Counted from the stretch's first letter, positions 32,662 to 41,603 are shown. The stretch: DNA of 53,569 bases from Planctomycetota bacterium (GCA_024226535.1 JAAELP010000039.1:1-53569), one strand, 5' to 3'. Numbers and translations: made by a program. The notes: generated from the sequence alone by a model not told the origin.

Positions 32662-34358
32662 GCCTCACTTCGAAGATCATCGCGTTCGCGAACGGCCGCG
32701 CGGCGAAGCGCTTCGAGGCCGCCTCCCGCGCGGCCGGCGACACGCAGCGCGCCAAGCTCATGAGCATGGTGCAGGCGAACGCCGGCACCGAGTACGGCAA
32801 GCGGCACGACTTCGCGAGCATCAGGACGGTCGCCGACTACCAGCAGCGCGTTCCCCTGATCACGTACAACGACATCAAGGACGACATGGAGCGCGTCACC
32901 GACGGCGCGAAGAACGTCCTCACGGCCGAGGACCCGGTGATGTTCGCCCAGACGAGCGGCACGACCGGCACGCCGAAGTTCATCCCCGTCACGCCGACCG
33001 ATCGCGGCCGCGAGCATCGCGACGTCATGCGCACCTGGCTCTCGCACGCCCAGCGGAAGCACACCGAGATCTACTCGGGCAAGGTCGTCAGCCTCGTGTC
33101 GCCGGCGGTCGAGGGCCACACGTCCTGCGGACTGCCGTACGGCTCGACCTCCGGGCACATCTACCGCAACCTCCCGAGGATCATCACCCGCGTGTACGCG
33201 GTCCCGTACGACGTGTTCGAGATCGCCGACTACAACGGCAAGTACTACGCGATCATGCGGTTCTCGCTTCCCCAGGACACGCACTTCCTGACCACGGCAA
33301 ACCCGTCGTCCGTGCTCAAGATGTGCGAGAAGGCCAACGAGTTCGGCGAAGAGATCATCAGGGACGTGCGCGATGGCACGCTCTCGGAGAAGATGGACAT
33401 CGAGCCGGAGATCCGCGCGAAGCTCGCCGGCCACCTGCGTCCGGACCCCGCCCGTGCCAAGGCCCTGGAGCAGGCGCGGAGCAAGCGCGACGGCGTGCTT
33501 CGACCGGGCGACTACTGGCCCGACCTCAGCCTCATCGGCTGCTGGAAGGGCGGCACCGTCGGCCACTACCTCGAGAAGTTCGGCCAGTGGTTCGACCCCG
33601 ACGGGCGCCGGCCGATCCCCACCCGCGACTGGGGCTACCTCTCCAGCGAAGCCCGCGGCTCGATCCCCCTCGCCGACGAGGGCAGCAAGGGCGCGCTCAC
33701 GATCGCCTCGAACTTCTTCGAGTTCGTCGAGCCCGACGCGGTGACGGAGCACAGCGACGACCCGACGAAGTGGCCGTTCCGGACCGCGGACCAGGTCGAG
33801 GTGGGCAAGGAGTACTACATCTTCGTCACCACGACGAGCGGGCTCTACCGGTACGACATCAACGACGTCATCCGCGTCGAGGGTCACTACCACGAGAACC
33901 CGGAGATCGTCTTCCTCCGCAAGGGCCGCGGCATGACGAACATCACCGGCGAGAAGCTGAGCGTGAACCAGCTCATCAGCGCCGTCGAGAACGCCGCCAG
34001 GGACACCGGCGTCCTCCCGCAGCACTTCAAGGCCGAGGCGGACGCCGAACGCAGCCGCTACGTTCTGCGGACCGAGTTCGGCGTGACGGTCGACGCGGGC
34101 ACGCTCCGCCGCTTCCTCGAAGGCGTGGACGACCACCTCAAGGGCATCAACATCGAGTACAAGGCGAAGCGCGACAGCCAGCGGCTGCACGCGCCGGTCC
34201 TGCACGTGATGAAGGAAGGCTGGTACGAGCGGCAGCGACGCGAGCAGGTCACCGGCGGCAAGCGCGCGTTCCAGTCCAAGACGGAGCTGCTCACCGCCGA
34301 CAAGCTCCAGACGATGGACATCCGGCCGGAGCTGGATGACGTCGTGGAGATGGACTAG
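32658..34358 (+). CDS. GH3-family acyl-adenylating enzyme
   Basis: A 566-residue protein of the GH3 (auxin-responsive promoter) superfamily of acyl-acid amido synthetases. Visible marks: YQQRVPLITYNDIKDDMERV near the N-terminus, the ATP-binding QTSGTTGTPKFIPVT (about 95-109), FFEFVEPD, TTTSGLYRYDINDVIRV (the GH3 'GLYRY..GDv' motif), and NITGEKLSVNQL. The plant enzymes join amino acids to jasmonate or auxin; bacterial homologues are mostly uncharacterised. It is likely to activate a carboxylic acid with ATP and transfer it to an amine. Cytosolic, no signal. Start fixed by the ATGA overlap. Convergent stop shared with the K+ channel gene. Confidence 0.9.
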   Translation: MSLTSKIIAFANGRAAKRFEAASRAAGDTQRAKLMSMVQANAGTEYGKRHDFASIRTVADYQQRVPLITYNDIKDDMERVTDGAKNVLTAEDPVMFAQTSGTTGTPKFIPVTPTDRGREHRDVMRTWLSHAQRKHTEIYSGKVVSLVSPAVEGHTSCGLPYGSTSGHIYRNLPRIITRVYAVPYDVFEIADYNGKYYAIMRFSLPQDTHFLTTANPSSVLKMCEKANEFGEEIIRDVRDGTLSEKMDIEPEIRAKLAGHLRPDPARAKALEQARSKRDGVLRPGDYWPDLSLIGCWKGGTVGHYLEKFGQWFDPDGRRPIPTRDWGYLSSEARGSIPLADEGSKGALTIASNFFEFVEPDAVTEHSDDPTKWPFRTADQVEVGKEYYIFVTTTSGLYRYDINDVIRVEGHYHENPEIVFLRKGRGMTNITGEKLSVNQLISAVENAARDTGVLPQHFKAEADAERSRYVLRTEFGVTVDAGTLRRFLEGVDDHLKGINIEYKAKRDSQRLHAPVLHVMKEGWYERQRREQVTGGKRAFQSKTELLTADKLQTMDIRPELDDVVEMD

Positions 34359-35068
34359 CGACGGCGCGCCTCCGCCGCCTCCGCGGCCCGCGTCGCGATG
34401 TGAAGACCGACGAGACGGGCGACGAGGACGGCGAGGTAGACCTGGCCGATGACTGCCTGGAACGCCGCGAGCATCCGCGCCCCGGCGTTGGCGGGGACGA
34501 TGTCGCCGTAGCCGAGCGTGGTCATCGTGACGAAGCTGTAGTAGAGCGCGTTGGAGGATCCCGCGCCGCCGAACCGCAGCGGCAGCTCCTCGCCCGACTC
34601 CTGGAACGCGTAGTGGAACGAGTCGGGGCGGACCAGCTCCAGCACGGAGTACGCCCACGCCCACATCACGCCCAGAAGCAGGTAGACGCAGAGCGACGCG
34701 GCGATCGTGTCCGCGGAGATGCGATCGGCCCGGAAGAGGTGCTCCAGCATCAGCGCCACGATGTAGGTGATCGCGATCACCGCGATCGTCGACTCGACGA
34801 GGGGCGATCCCTCGGCCCCGATGAACAAGTCCGCGATCTCGAACCCGATCACCGGCACGACGAGCAACACGGCGATGGTTGTTCGGACGCGGCTCGAGCT
34901 GACGGCGAGCGCGGCGAAGAGCAGCATCACTATGATCGAGAAGTTCACGACGAACCGCGCGAAGGTCGTCGAGTCGAGGACCTGCGAGCCGGGCGTCGCC
35001 ACCATCAGCAGCACGAGCGCCGCGAGCAGGACCTTGAACCGGTTTCGACGGTAGGCCTGGTACACCAA
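34355..35068 (-). CDS. Voltage-gated-like K+ channel, single-subunit
   Basis: A 237-residue membrane protein. About six hydrophobic segments are present, and the pore loop carries the K+ selectivity filter TMTTLGYGD near residue 184, flanked by a pore helix (NALYYSFVT) and a last TM (LAAFQAVIGQVYLAVLVARLV). No cytosolic RCK or cyclic-nucleotide domain follows. S4-like positive charges are few, so it is probably not strongly voltage-sensing. The start is TTG at 35066-35068 (GTG at 35063 is equally possible), five bases after the pilT stop, so the gene is probably cotranscribed with pilT. The last codon and stop overlap the GH3 gene's stop in a shared CTAG. Confidence 0.85.
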   Translation of the reverse strand: MVYQAYRRNRFKVLLAALVLLMVATPGSQVLDSTTFARFVVNFSIIVMLLFAALAVSSSRVRTTIAVLLVVPVIGFEIADLFIGAEGSPLVESTIAVIAITYIVALMLEHLFRADRISADTIAASLCVYLLLGVMWAWAYSVLELVRPDSFHYAFQESGEELPLRFGGAGSSNALYYSFVTMTTLGYGDIVPANAGARMLAAFQAVIGQVYLAVLVARLVGLHIATRAAEAAEARRR

Positions 35069-35072
35069 CGAC

Positions 35073-36161
35073 TTATCCCACGAGGCTGGCGGCGAGATCC
35101 CGCGTCGAGAGCCCGCGCATGATCATGCTCAGCGCCTCCGGGTTCGACGCGAGGCGCAGGGATTCGGTGCCGGAGATGATCTCCGCCTTCCAGAGCTTGG
35201 CGAGGTGCTGGTCGAAGAGCTGCATCCCCTGGTCCTGGTTCGCGATCGCCTTCGGCAGCATCCTCGGGTCGCCTTCGATCAGGATCTTCCGGATCACGGG
35301 CGTGTTCCGCATGATCTCGATGACGGGGATGCGATCGATGCCGTTGACGGTCTTGGCGAGGCGCTGGCTGATGACCGCCTCCAGGTTGGCGGCGAGCTGA
35401 ATGAGCAGGAGATCGCGCTCTTCCGGCGGGAACAGGGCAATCATCCGCTGGACGGTCTGCGAGGCGTTCGTCGTGTGGATCGTCGAGTACACCGCGTGGC
35501 CCGTGTCGGCGGCCTGCAACGCCGTGCGCATCGTCGTGGCGTCGCGCAGCTCGCCGACGAGGATGACGTCGGGATCCTGCCGCAGGGCGACGCGGAGCGC
35601 GTCGATGAACGTCGGCGTATCGGTGCCGAGTTCGCGCTGGGCGATGAGCGACTTCTTCGACTTGTGCACGAACTCGATCGGATCCTCGACCGTGATGATC
35701 CGGTCCTGGCGGTGCGTGTTGATGTAGTCCATCATCGCCGCGAGCGTCGTGCTCTTGCCGCTGCCCGTCGTGCCCGTGACGAGGATCAGGCCGCGCTGTG
35801 ACTGGGCGATCTCCCCGATCGCCGACGGGAGGTTGAGATCCTCGAACGGCGGAATGTCGATCGGGATTCGGCGCAAGGCCATGCAGAGACGATCGCGCTC
35901 GTAGAACGCGTTCACGCGGAACCGCGCCGTGTTCGGCATCTCGAAGCTGAAGTCCGCGCTGCGATCGTTCTCGAGCCTGATCTGCGCGTCCTCGTACGCC
36001 ATCTGCCGCATGAGGTCGCGCACCTGATCGTCGGTCATCACGTCGTCGGTGAGCGGCGTGAGGTCTCCACCGATCCGGACCATCGGCGGGCTGCCGGGCT
36101 GGAGATGCAAGTCGCCGGAGTTCCGCTCGATCATGCCCTCGAGGAGTTGGGTGAGTTGCAT
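35073..36161 (-). CDS. pilT: PilT-type secretion/twitching ATPase
   Basis: A 362-residue cytosolic hexameric ATPase of the type II/IV secretion superfamily. It has the N-terminal PAS-like part (SGDLHLQPGSPPMVRI), Walker A GTTGSGKST near residue 131, the Asp box TVEDPIEF, Walker B DPDVILVGELRD and the His box STIHTTNA. AIVRNT-like EIMRNTPVIRKI, the PilT-specific 'AEILINTPAV' region, and LFDQHLAKLW support retraction ATPase PilT or PilU rather than PilB. No other pilus gene is in the window. It normally powers type IV pilus retraction. The ATG start is fixed by a TACCAT box six bases before it. Confidence 0.9.
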   Translation of the reverse strand: MQLTQLLEGMIERNSGDLHLQPGSPPMVRIGGDLTPLTDDVMTDDQVRDLMRQMAYEDAQIRLENDRSADFSFEMPNTARFRVNAFYERDRLCMALRRIPIDIPPFEDLNLPSAIGEIAQSQRGLILVTGTTGSGKSTTLAAMMDYINTHRQDRIITVEDPIEFVHKSKKSLIAQRELGTDTPTFIDALRVALRQDPDVILVGELRDATTMRTALQAADTGHAVYSTIHTTNASQTVQRMIALFPPEERDLLLIQLAANLEAVISQRLAKTVNGIDRIPVIEIMRNTPVIRKILIEGDPRMLPKAIANQDQGMQLFDQHLAKLWKAEIISGTESLRLASNPEALSMIMRGLSTRDLAASLVG

Positions 36162-36167
36162 GGGGTC

Positions 36168-36173
36168 ATGGTA
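36168..36173 (-). promoter_or_regulatory. Leaderless -10 box of pilT
   Basis: TACCAT on the minus strand, exactly six bases before the ATG. No Shine-Dalgarno sequence. Confidence 0.5.
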
Positions 36174-36210
36174 CCGGGCTGATCCCGTCCCCGCTGCCCT
36201 TGTTTCCCGG

Positions 36211-36216
36211 TACCCT
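36211..36216 (+). promoter_or_regulatory. Leaderless -10 box of the dicarboxylate symporter gene
   Basis: TACCCT, exactly six bases before the ATG at 36223. Back to back with the pilT box in a 61-base gap. Confidence 0.5.
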
Positions 36217-36222
36217 CCCGGC

Positions 36223-37644
36223 ATGGCCAAGCGCACGAACGTCCTCACCGTGCTCATCGTCCTCGGCCTGCTCCTGGGGATCGGGGTCGGGGAGATGCTC
36301 TACCGAACCGCCCGCGCACCGGACGAGTCGACCGCCACCTCGGTCGAGCCGGACGGGGAGCGCACCCGCGTCGTGGATCGAGCGCATTCGCGCCGCAAGC
36401 TCGCGAGCGACGTCGTCGACGGCAGCAAGGTCGCCGGCGACCTCGTCCTCATCCGTCCCCTCAAGCTCATGATCGTTCCGATCGTGTTCGTCAGCGTCAT
36501 CGTCGGGGTCACCTCGGTCGGCAACCCGTCGAAGCTCGGCGTCATCGGCGGCGCGACGGTCCTGTACTACCTCGTGACGATGCTGCTTGCGGTGTCCCTC
36601 GGGGCAACGCTCGTGAGCACGTTCCAGCCGGGCGACATCGATCCGGAGAAACAGGCGGCCCTCCGCGCCGACGCCAGTACCAAGTACCAGGGGTCGAACG
36701 TCCAGCAGACGATCGAGACGGCGGAAGCGGAGAAGCCCGCGAGCCTCGGCACCGCCTTCATCAACCTGGTGAAGCAGCTCATCCCGAGCAACATCGTCAA
36801 GGAGATGGCGGAGGGACGCACGCTCCCGATCATCGTGTTCGCGCTGATCTTCGGCCTCGCGCTCGCGGCCGGGGGGGAGGTGACGGCGCCGGTCATCCGC
36901 GTCTTCGAAGGCATCTTCGACGCGATCATGCGTCTCGTGCTCATCATCATCTGGATCACTCCGGTCGGTGTCTTCCTCCTGATGACGTACACCGTCGGCA
37001 GCATCGGCATCGAGACCCTGATCGGCCCGATCAGCAAGTACATCGCCGTCGTGCTCGCGGGCCTGGCGATCCACGGCTGCATCGTGCTCCCGACGATCCT
37101 CTACCTGTTCAGCCGGAAGAACCCGTTCCGGTTCATGTGGCAGATGCGCAAGGCGCTCATGACCGCCTTCGGCACCGACTCCAGCTCCGCCACGCTGCCC
37201 GTCACCCTCGAGACCGCCGAGCACGAGGGCGGATGCTCCAAGCGGGCGGCCAACTTCGTGCTGCCGCTCGGATCGACCGTGAACATGGACGGCACGGCGC
37301 TGTACGAGGCGGTCGCCGTCGTGTTCCTCTTCCAGCTCTACGGTGTCGATCTGGGATTCAGCGAGTTGCTCATCGTCGTGATCACCGCGACGCTCGCCGC
37401 CGTCGGCGCCGCCGGCGTTCCCTCGGCAGGGCTGATCATGATGGTCATCGTGATCAACGCCGTGAACACGAGCCTCGGACGCGACGCCCTGCCGATGGAA
37501 TCGATCGGCGTCATCATCGGCGTCGACCGGATCGTCGACATGTGCCGCACGACGGTGAACGTCTGGGGCGACGCGGTCGGGGCGAAGATCATCACGAGGA
37601 TCGCGCCGGATACGGAAGAAGACATGGAGGCGGCGCTGGGGTAG
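36223..37644 (+). CDS. Na+/H+:dicarboxylate (glutamate) symporter, DAACS family
   Basis: A 473-residue transporter of the GltP/GltPh family. It has about eight membrane segments and the two re-entrant hairpins. Visible signatures are RPLKLMIVPIVFVSVIVGVTS, AFGTDSSSATLPVTLE (HP1 serine-rich loop), LPLGSTVNMDGTALYEAVAVVFL (TM7 NMDGT, the Na+ and substrate site), GAAGVPSAGLIMM (HP2), and DRIVDMCRTTVNVWGDAVGA (TM8 substrate Asp/Arg/Asn region). A hydrophilic insert of about 60 residues after the third segment (DPEKQAALRADASTKYQG) is larger than in GltP. It takes up glutamate, aspartate or C4-dicarboxylates with Na+ or H+. The exact substrate is not readable. Confidence 0.93.
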   Translation: MAKRTNVLTVLIVLGLLLGIGVGEMLYRTARAPDESTATSVEPDGERTRVVDRAHSRRKLASDVVDGSKVAGDLVLIRPLKLMIVPIVFVSVIVGVTSVGNPSKLGVIGGATVLYYLVTMLLAVSLGATLVSTFQPGDIDPEKQAALRADASTKYQGSNVQQTIETAEAEKPASLGTAFINLVKQLIPSNIVKEMAEGRTLPIIVFALIFGLALAAGGEVTAPVIRVFEGIFDAIMRLVLIIIWITPVGVFLLMTYTVGSIGIETLIGPISKYIAVVLAGLAIHGCIVLPTILYLFSRKNPFRFMWQMRKALMTAFGTDSSSATLPVTLETAEHEGGCSKRAANFVLPLGSTVNMDGTALYEAVAVVFLFQLYGVDLGFSELLIVVITATLAAVGAAGVPSAGLIMMVIVINAVNTSLGRDALPMESIGVIIGVDRIVDMCRTTVNVWGDAVGAKIITRIAPDTEEDMEAALG

Positions 37645-37656
37645 GCGGGATACTCC

Positions 37657-38625
37657 CTACTCGATCCCCTGCTCGGCCAGCCACCGCTCGGCGTCCAGCG
37701 CGGACTGGCACCCCATGCCCGCCGCGGTGACCGCCTGGCGGTAGTCCTCGTCGGCGACGTCGCCGGCGGCGAACACGCCCTCGATGTTGGTGTGGCTGGA
37801 CCGGCCGGGGAGCGCGACGTAGCCCTTGTCGTTCAGCTCGACGCCGCTGCCGGCGAGGAAGCCGGTGGCGGGCGTGTGGCCGATCGCCATGAACAGGCCC
37901 TTGACCTCCAGCGTCGACTCGCTGCCGTCGACCGTGTCCTTCAGACGCACGCTCTCGATCTTCTCGTCGCCGATGACTTCCTCGACGACCTTGTTCCACA
38001 CGACTTCCGCGTTCTCGGCGTTGAGGATCCGCTCCTGCATCGTCTTGGATGCGCGCAGCTCGTCGCGGCGGTGAATGACGTACACCTTCGACGCGAACTT
38101 CGTGAGGTAACTCGCCTCCTCCATCGCCGTGTCGCCACCGCCGACGACGGCCAGCGGCTGATCGCGGAACACCGGCAGCGCGCCGTCGCACACGGCGCAG
38201 GCGCTCACGCCGCCGCCGGACTGGGCGAGCCGCAGTTCGTTCTCCTGACCCAGCCAGTTGGCGGTCGCGCCGGTCGCGATGATCACCGCGTGCGCCTCGA
38301 CCTCGTCGCCGCCGGAGGTCTTCAGCGTGAACGGCCGGCGGGAGAAGTCGCAGGAGACGATGTCCTGCCCGACGACGCGGGTCCCGAAGCGCTCCGCCTG
38401 CTTCTGGAACATCCCCATCATCTCCGGCCCCGTCACGCCGTCTGGGAAGCCGGGGTAGTTCTCGACCTCGGTCGTGAGCATGAGCTGACCGCCGGGGAGC
38501 ACCGGGGCCGGGTTCTGCCGCGGCACGCCGACGTAGCAGACGGGGTCGAGGCTCGCGCGAGCGGCGTAGATCGCCGCGGTCCAGCCGGCGGGCCCGCTTC
38601 CGATGATGAGGAGCTTCTCAGCCAT
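37657..38625 (-). CDS. trxB: Thioredoxin reductase
   Basis: A 322-residue NADPH-dependent flavoenzyme. [18 protein letters not shown] at the N-terminus binds FAD, ACAVCDG near residue 140 is the redox-active disulfide, [15 protein letters not shown] binds NADPH, and [12 protein letters not shown] with [16 protein letters not shown] completes the FAD site. Length is normal. It reduces thioredoxin in the cytosol. The start lies two bases after the stop of the 38628-40088 gene and no separate promoter is visible, so the two are probably one transcript. The MauE/thioredoxin fusion at 47089 is the only thioredoxin-like protein in the window. Confidence 0.95.
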   Translation of the reverse strand: MAEKLLIIGSGPAGWTAAIYAARASLDPVCYVGVPRQNPAPVLPGGQLMLTTEVENYPGFPDGVTGPEMMGMFQKQAERFGTRVVGQDIVSCDFSRRPFTLKTSGGDEVEAHAVIIATGATANWLGQENELRLAQSGGGVSACAVCDGALPVFRDQPLAVVGGGDTAMEEASYLTKFASKVYVIHRRDELRASKTMQERILNAENAEVVWNKVVEEVIGDEKIESVRLKDTVDGSESTLEVKGLFMAIGHTPATGFLAGSGVELNDKGYVALPGRSSHTNIEGVFAAGDVADEDYRQAVTAAGMGCQSALDAERWLAEQGIE

Positions 38626-38627
38626 GA

Positions 38628-40088
38628 TCAGTCCAACATTCCCTGCTCTCGGGCCAGCGCCCGGATCGGAGGCCACACAACGAGGTCACCGGACCCGCCG
38701 TCGAGACGGTGCTCCGCCCCGCGGTCGTCCTCGTGATCCTGCCCGCGCGAGTAGAGGATTGCCTGGCCACGCTCGACCTCGATCTGGCCGTACTGCGTGT
38801 CCACGGTGAACGGCCGGTCGAGGACCCGGTACTTGAACGTGCTGCCCTCGATGTCGAATGGGTCGTGGTCGGAGCGCTTGCGTACGAACGTGGCATACAG
38901 CGCGTCGGTGTGCGACGGGTAGGTCCCGGAGCGCTGCTTGTACCCGCTGAGCCCCAGGGACATCGCGCTGCCGTAGACGGAGACGATCAGCTTGTTCCGG
39001 GCGTCGAAGAGCTGCTCGACGTCCTGGGTCGAGTAGATCACCGCGGCGTAGCGAACCGGGTTCGTGCGCTCGAACTCCGTGGGCATCGCCAGGATCGGGT
39101 CGTAGGCCGCCACCCGCCAACGGCGGAACCAGTCGTCGTAGACGCGCGTGAGGCGGGCGTGCGAGGCCTCCTTGCTGTCGTGGACGTCGGCGATCATGCG
39201 CCACCGCTTGGCGGCGCCGAAGTGCGTCAGCGGCACATCCTTCGACTGGATCGAGGCGAACGTGGAGTGGAACTTCTCGCGATGCGGCTGGCCGCGCGTG
39301 TCGAAGACCTCGTCGATGAGCGCCTGGGAGACACGATGATCACCCTCCGGCAGCAGCAGGCGGCTCCGGTCGGGCCGGAGGAACGGCAGCTTCCAGATCG
39401 CGACATCGGCGAACTTGTCGGGACTGATCTTGTCCTGGTAGAGGTAGGCCATGTCGCGCATGTTCGACAACGCTCGGCTCGAGGCCTGGATGGCGCGGAG
39501 TTGCTCGACCATGAACGCGCGGTCGGCGCACTGCCGGAGCAGGAAGACCAGCGCGACCGCGAGGTCGATGCCCTCGTCGCCCTTCCCCGCCTCCAGGAGC
39601 CGGTACGACTCGGCCGTCGCGAACGCGGCGATCGTGTCGATCGCGTCGAGGTACGGGAAGTGGTTGTCCCGGAGGCTCCCGTCGCGCCCGATGTCGGCGA
39701 TGAGCCCCGCCTTGCGGAACTCGGGCTTGACCTTGTCCGCGCCGTAGGGCAGGCCGAAGAGCGTCTTCTCCTCGACGGCGAGGATGGCCTTGGCCATCGC
39801 GGCGTTCGACTCCGCCCATCCCGCCACCGTGGACCAGTTGTCCATCTTCGGGTGGATCGTCAGGAGGTTGAAGTCCTCTCCCACCTTCATCGGCGGCGGG
39901 CTCAGCTCGAGGTACGCGGCAAAGATCACCGGGTAGCTCTTGATCTCGTCGGAGCCGACGACCGCGGGCGTGGCGTTGAGGTCGCGCAGCACGGCCTTCA
40001 GCGCGTCAGCGGCGGTCGCGGACGGCACCAGGGCGAGGACCATGACGAACGCGAGCAGGCGAGGAACCGAGAGACGCGGAAACTTCAT
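38628..40088 (-). CDS. Secreted protein of unknown function, upstream of trxB
   Basis: A 486-residue protein with a clear Sec signal ([26 protein letters not shown], cleavage after ATA-A at about 26). There is no lipobox, so it is periplasmic or outside. The mature part is mostly helical in its first half ([43 protein letters not shown]) and more beta-like near the end ([29 protein letters not shown]). I recognise no named domain. Only one Cys is visible, so it is not obviously redox-active despite the trxB neighbour. Transcription likely starts at a TACGAT box 49 bases upstream, with a hairpin in the leader. Confidence 0.75.
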   Translation of the reverse strand: MKFPRLSVPRLLAFVMVLALVPSATAADALKAVLRDLNATPAVVGSDEIKSYPVIFAAYLELSPPPMKVGEDFNLLTIHPKMDNWSTVAGWAESNAAMAKAILAVEEKTLFGLPYGADKVKPEFRKAGLIADIGRDGSLRDNHFPYLDAIDTIAAFATAESYRLLEAGKGDEGIDLAVALVFLLRQCADRAFMVEQLRAIQASSRALSNMRDMAYLYQDKISPDKFADVAIWKLPFLRPDRSRLLLPEGDHRVSQALIDEVFDTRGQPHREKFHSTFASIQSKDVPLTHFGAAKRWRMIADVHDSKEASHARLTRVYDDWFRRWRVAAYDPILAMPTEFERTNPVRYAAVIYSTQDVEQLFDARNKLIVSVYGSAMSLGLSGYKQRSGTYPSHTDALYATFVRKRSDHDPFDIEGSTFKYRVLDRPFTVDTQYGQIEVERGQAILYSRGQDHEDDRGAEHRLDGGSGDLVVWPPIRALAREQGMLD

Positions 40089-40111
40089 GGCGGCGGCTTC
40101 CTTACGGGGCG

Positions 40112-40133
40112 GGCTCCCCGTTGACAGGGAGCC
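40112..40133 (-). other. Hairpin in the 5' leader of the 40088 gene
   Basis: A 7-bp stem GGCTCCC/GGGAGCC with an 8-base loop, between the -10 box and the ATG. It could affect mRNA stability or translation. There is no T-run, so it is not a terminator. Confidence 0.45.
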
Positions 40134-40137
40134 GGAA

Positions 40138-40143
40138 ATCGTA
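40138..40143 (-). promoter_or_regulatory. -10 box of the 40088-trxB transcript
   Basis: TACGAT on the minus strand, 49 bases before the ATG. The leader has AAGGAAG near the start as a possible ribosome site. Confidence 0.45.
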
Positions 40144-40247
40144 GCACATATCCACCCCCGATCACCCCGCCCCCGGGACGCACCGGGACCGTGGCCCCGA
40201 CGGCGGTCAGACGCCCAGCGGACTCGATGGTTCCCGCCGGGTGCGGA

Positions 40248-40253
40248 TACGAT
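40248..40253 (+). promoter_or_regulatory. -10 box of the aminotransferase gene
   Basis: TACGAT, 58 bases before the GTG start. The leader folds into a small hairpin (about 40255-40278) and ends in a near-perfect AGGAGG at 40298-40303, eight bases before GTG. That ribosome site decides the start. Confidence 0.5.
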
Positions 40254-40311
40254 GGCCCTCTCCCGCGACTCGGGAGGGAACCAGGGCTCGTCCGAACAGG
40301 AGGCGACCGAC

Positions 40312-41520
40312 GTGAGCACCACGACCTCATCACGCGTCATCCGGCCCGCCGAGCGGACCCGTGACATTCGCTACGCCGTGCGGGACGTTGTCCTGCTCGC
40401 CGAGGAGGCCGCCCGCGGCGGTCTCGAGATGCTCTCGCTGAACATCGGCGACCCCAACCTGTTCGGGTTCGCGCCCCCCGAGCACCTCGTGGAGGCGACG
40501 TGCGAGGCCATGCGCGCCAACCTCAACGGCTACGCGCCGTCGTCGGGCATCCCGGAAGCCATCGAGGCGGTGAACGCCGAGGCGCGGCGCAACGGGATCC
40601 GGCCGATCTGCCACACGTTCATCACCTCCGGCGCGAGCGAGGCGATCGAGCTTGCCCTCGTCGCCCTCGTCAACCGCGGCGAGAACGTCCTCACCCCGTC
40701 GCCCGGCTACCCGCTCTACACCGCCGTCCTTGCGAAGCTGGAGGTGGAGAACCGCGCGTACTACCTCGACGAGGAGAACGGCTGGCAACCGGACATCGAC
40801 GACATCGCCGGGCGGATCGACGCCAACACCCGCGCGATCGTCGTGATCAACCCGAACAACCCGACCGGCTCGGTCGCCTCGCGCGAGACGCTCGAGGCGC
40901 TCATCGAGTTGGCGATCCGTCACAACATCGTGCTCTTCAGCGACGAGATCTACGACAAGCTGCTCTTCGACGACCGCGAGCACCTCGCGACGGCGTCGCT
41001 CTCGCAGAGAGCGAAGATCATCACCTTCAACGGGCTCTCGAAGGCGTACGTCGTGCCGGGATTCCGCATCGGGTGGGGCGTCATCAGCGGACCACCCGAC
41101 GAACTGGAGTCGTACTGCGAAGCGATCCGCAAGATGGAGCGGGCCCGGCTCAGCGCCAACCACCCCGAGCAGTACGCGATCCGCCCCGCCCTCGAGGGCG
41201 ACCAGGCGCACCTCGGGCAGATGATGAAGCGGCTGGAGCGCCAACGCGACCTCACCGTCGAGCGTCTCAACGCCATCGACGGGATCTCGTGCGTCCCGCC
41301 CCACGGCGCGTTCTACGCCTTCCCGCGTCTGGAGTGCAATGTCTCCGACCAGGAGTTCTGCGCCCGGATGATCCGCGAGCACGGCGTGGTCATCGTCCCC
41401 GGCAACGGCTTCGGGCAACGCGAGGGCACGCAGCACTTCCGGGTGGTGTTCCTGCCGGACGAGGAGGTCCTCGGAAAGGCGTTCGACCGGATCGCCGAAG
41501 TGACCGCCGAGTACCGCTGA
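40312..41520 (+). CDS. PLP-dependent aminotransferase, class I/II (alanine transaminase-like)
   Basis: A 402-residue fold-type I aminotransferase. Features in order: LNIGDPNLFGF near the N-terminus, NGYAPSSGIPEAIEAV, TSGASEAIELAL, PGYPLYTAV, NPNNPTGSVAS (PLP-ring contacts), DEIYDKLLF, and FNGLSKAYVVPGFRIGW with the Schiff-base Lys at about 244. The ending HGVVIVPGNGFG and HFRVVFLP carries the carboxylate-binding Arg. The sequence resembles the AlaA group (pyruvate:glutamate). It moves amino groups between amino acids and 2-oxo acids; the exact pair is not certain. The GTG at 40312 is chosen because of AGGAGG eight bases before it; upstream sequence in frame is leader. Two REP-like palindromes follow. 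Confidence 0.9.
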   Translation: MSTTTSSRVIRPAERTRDIRYAVRDVVLLAEEAARGGLEMLSLNIGDPNLFGFAPPEHLVEATCEAMRANLNGYAPSSGIPEAIEAVNAEARRNGIRPICHTFITSGASEAIELALVALVNRGENVLTPSPGYPLYTAVLAKLEVENRAYYLDEENGWQPDIDDIAGRIDANTRAIVVINPNNPTGSVASRETLEALIELAIRHNIVLFSDEIYDKLLFDDREHLATASLSQRAKIITFNGLSKAYVVPGFRIGWGVISGPPDELESYCEAIRKMERARLSANHPEQYAIRPALEGDQAHLGQMMKRLERQRDLTVERLNAIDGISCVPPHGAFYAFPRLECNVSDQEFCARMIREHGVVIVPGNGFGQREGTQHFRVVFLPDEEVLGKAFDRIAEVTAEYR

Positions 41521-41524
41521 GAAA

Positions 41525-41567
41525 AATGGTGACAGTCACCAATTAGGCAGTGGTGCCAGACACCAAT
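41525..41567. repeat. Pair of REP-like palindromic repeats
   Basis: Two copies of TGGTGnCAGnCACCAAT (41527-41543 and 41551-41567) 24 bases apart and 15/17 identical. Each is a small hairpin: GGTGAC-A-GTCACC in the first, TGGTG-CCAGA-CACCA in the second. Spacing, palindromic form and position just after a stop codon match REP elements mobilised by RAYT transposases. No transposase is in the window. They may also help end the aminotransferase transcript. Confidence 0.65.
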
Positions 41568-41591
41568 CGGCGCAGCGGCGGCGGCACGACT

Positions 41592-41597
41592 TACAAT
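41592..41597 (+). promoter_or_regulatory. Leaderless -10 box of the PP2C gene
   Basis: TACAAT, exactly six bases before the ATG at 41604; the best consensus match among the leaderless set. Confidence 0.6.
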
Positions 41598-41603
41598 CGG
41601 GCG

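Noticed and set aside
22783..34358. A plant-hormone system made of the LOG-family and GH3-family genes
   Set aside because: Both families are widespread in bacteria with other roles, the genes are 10 kb apart and unlinked in transcription.
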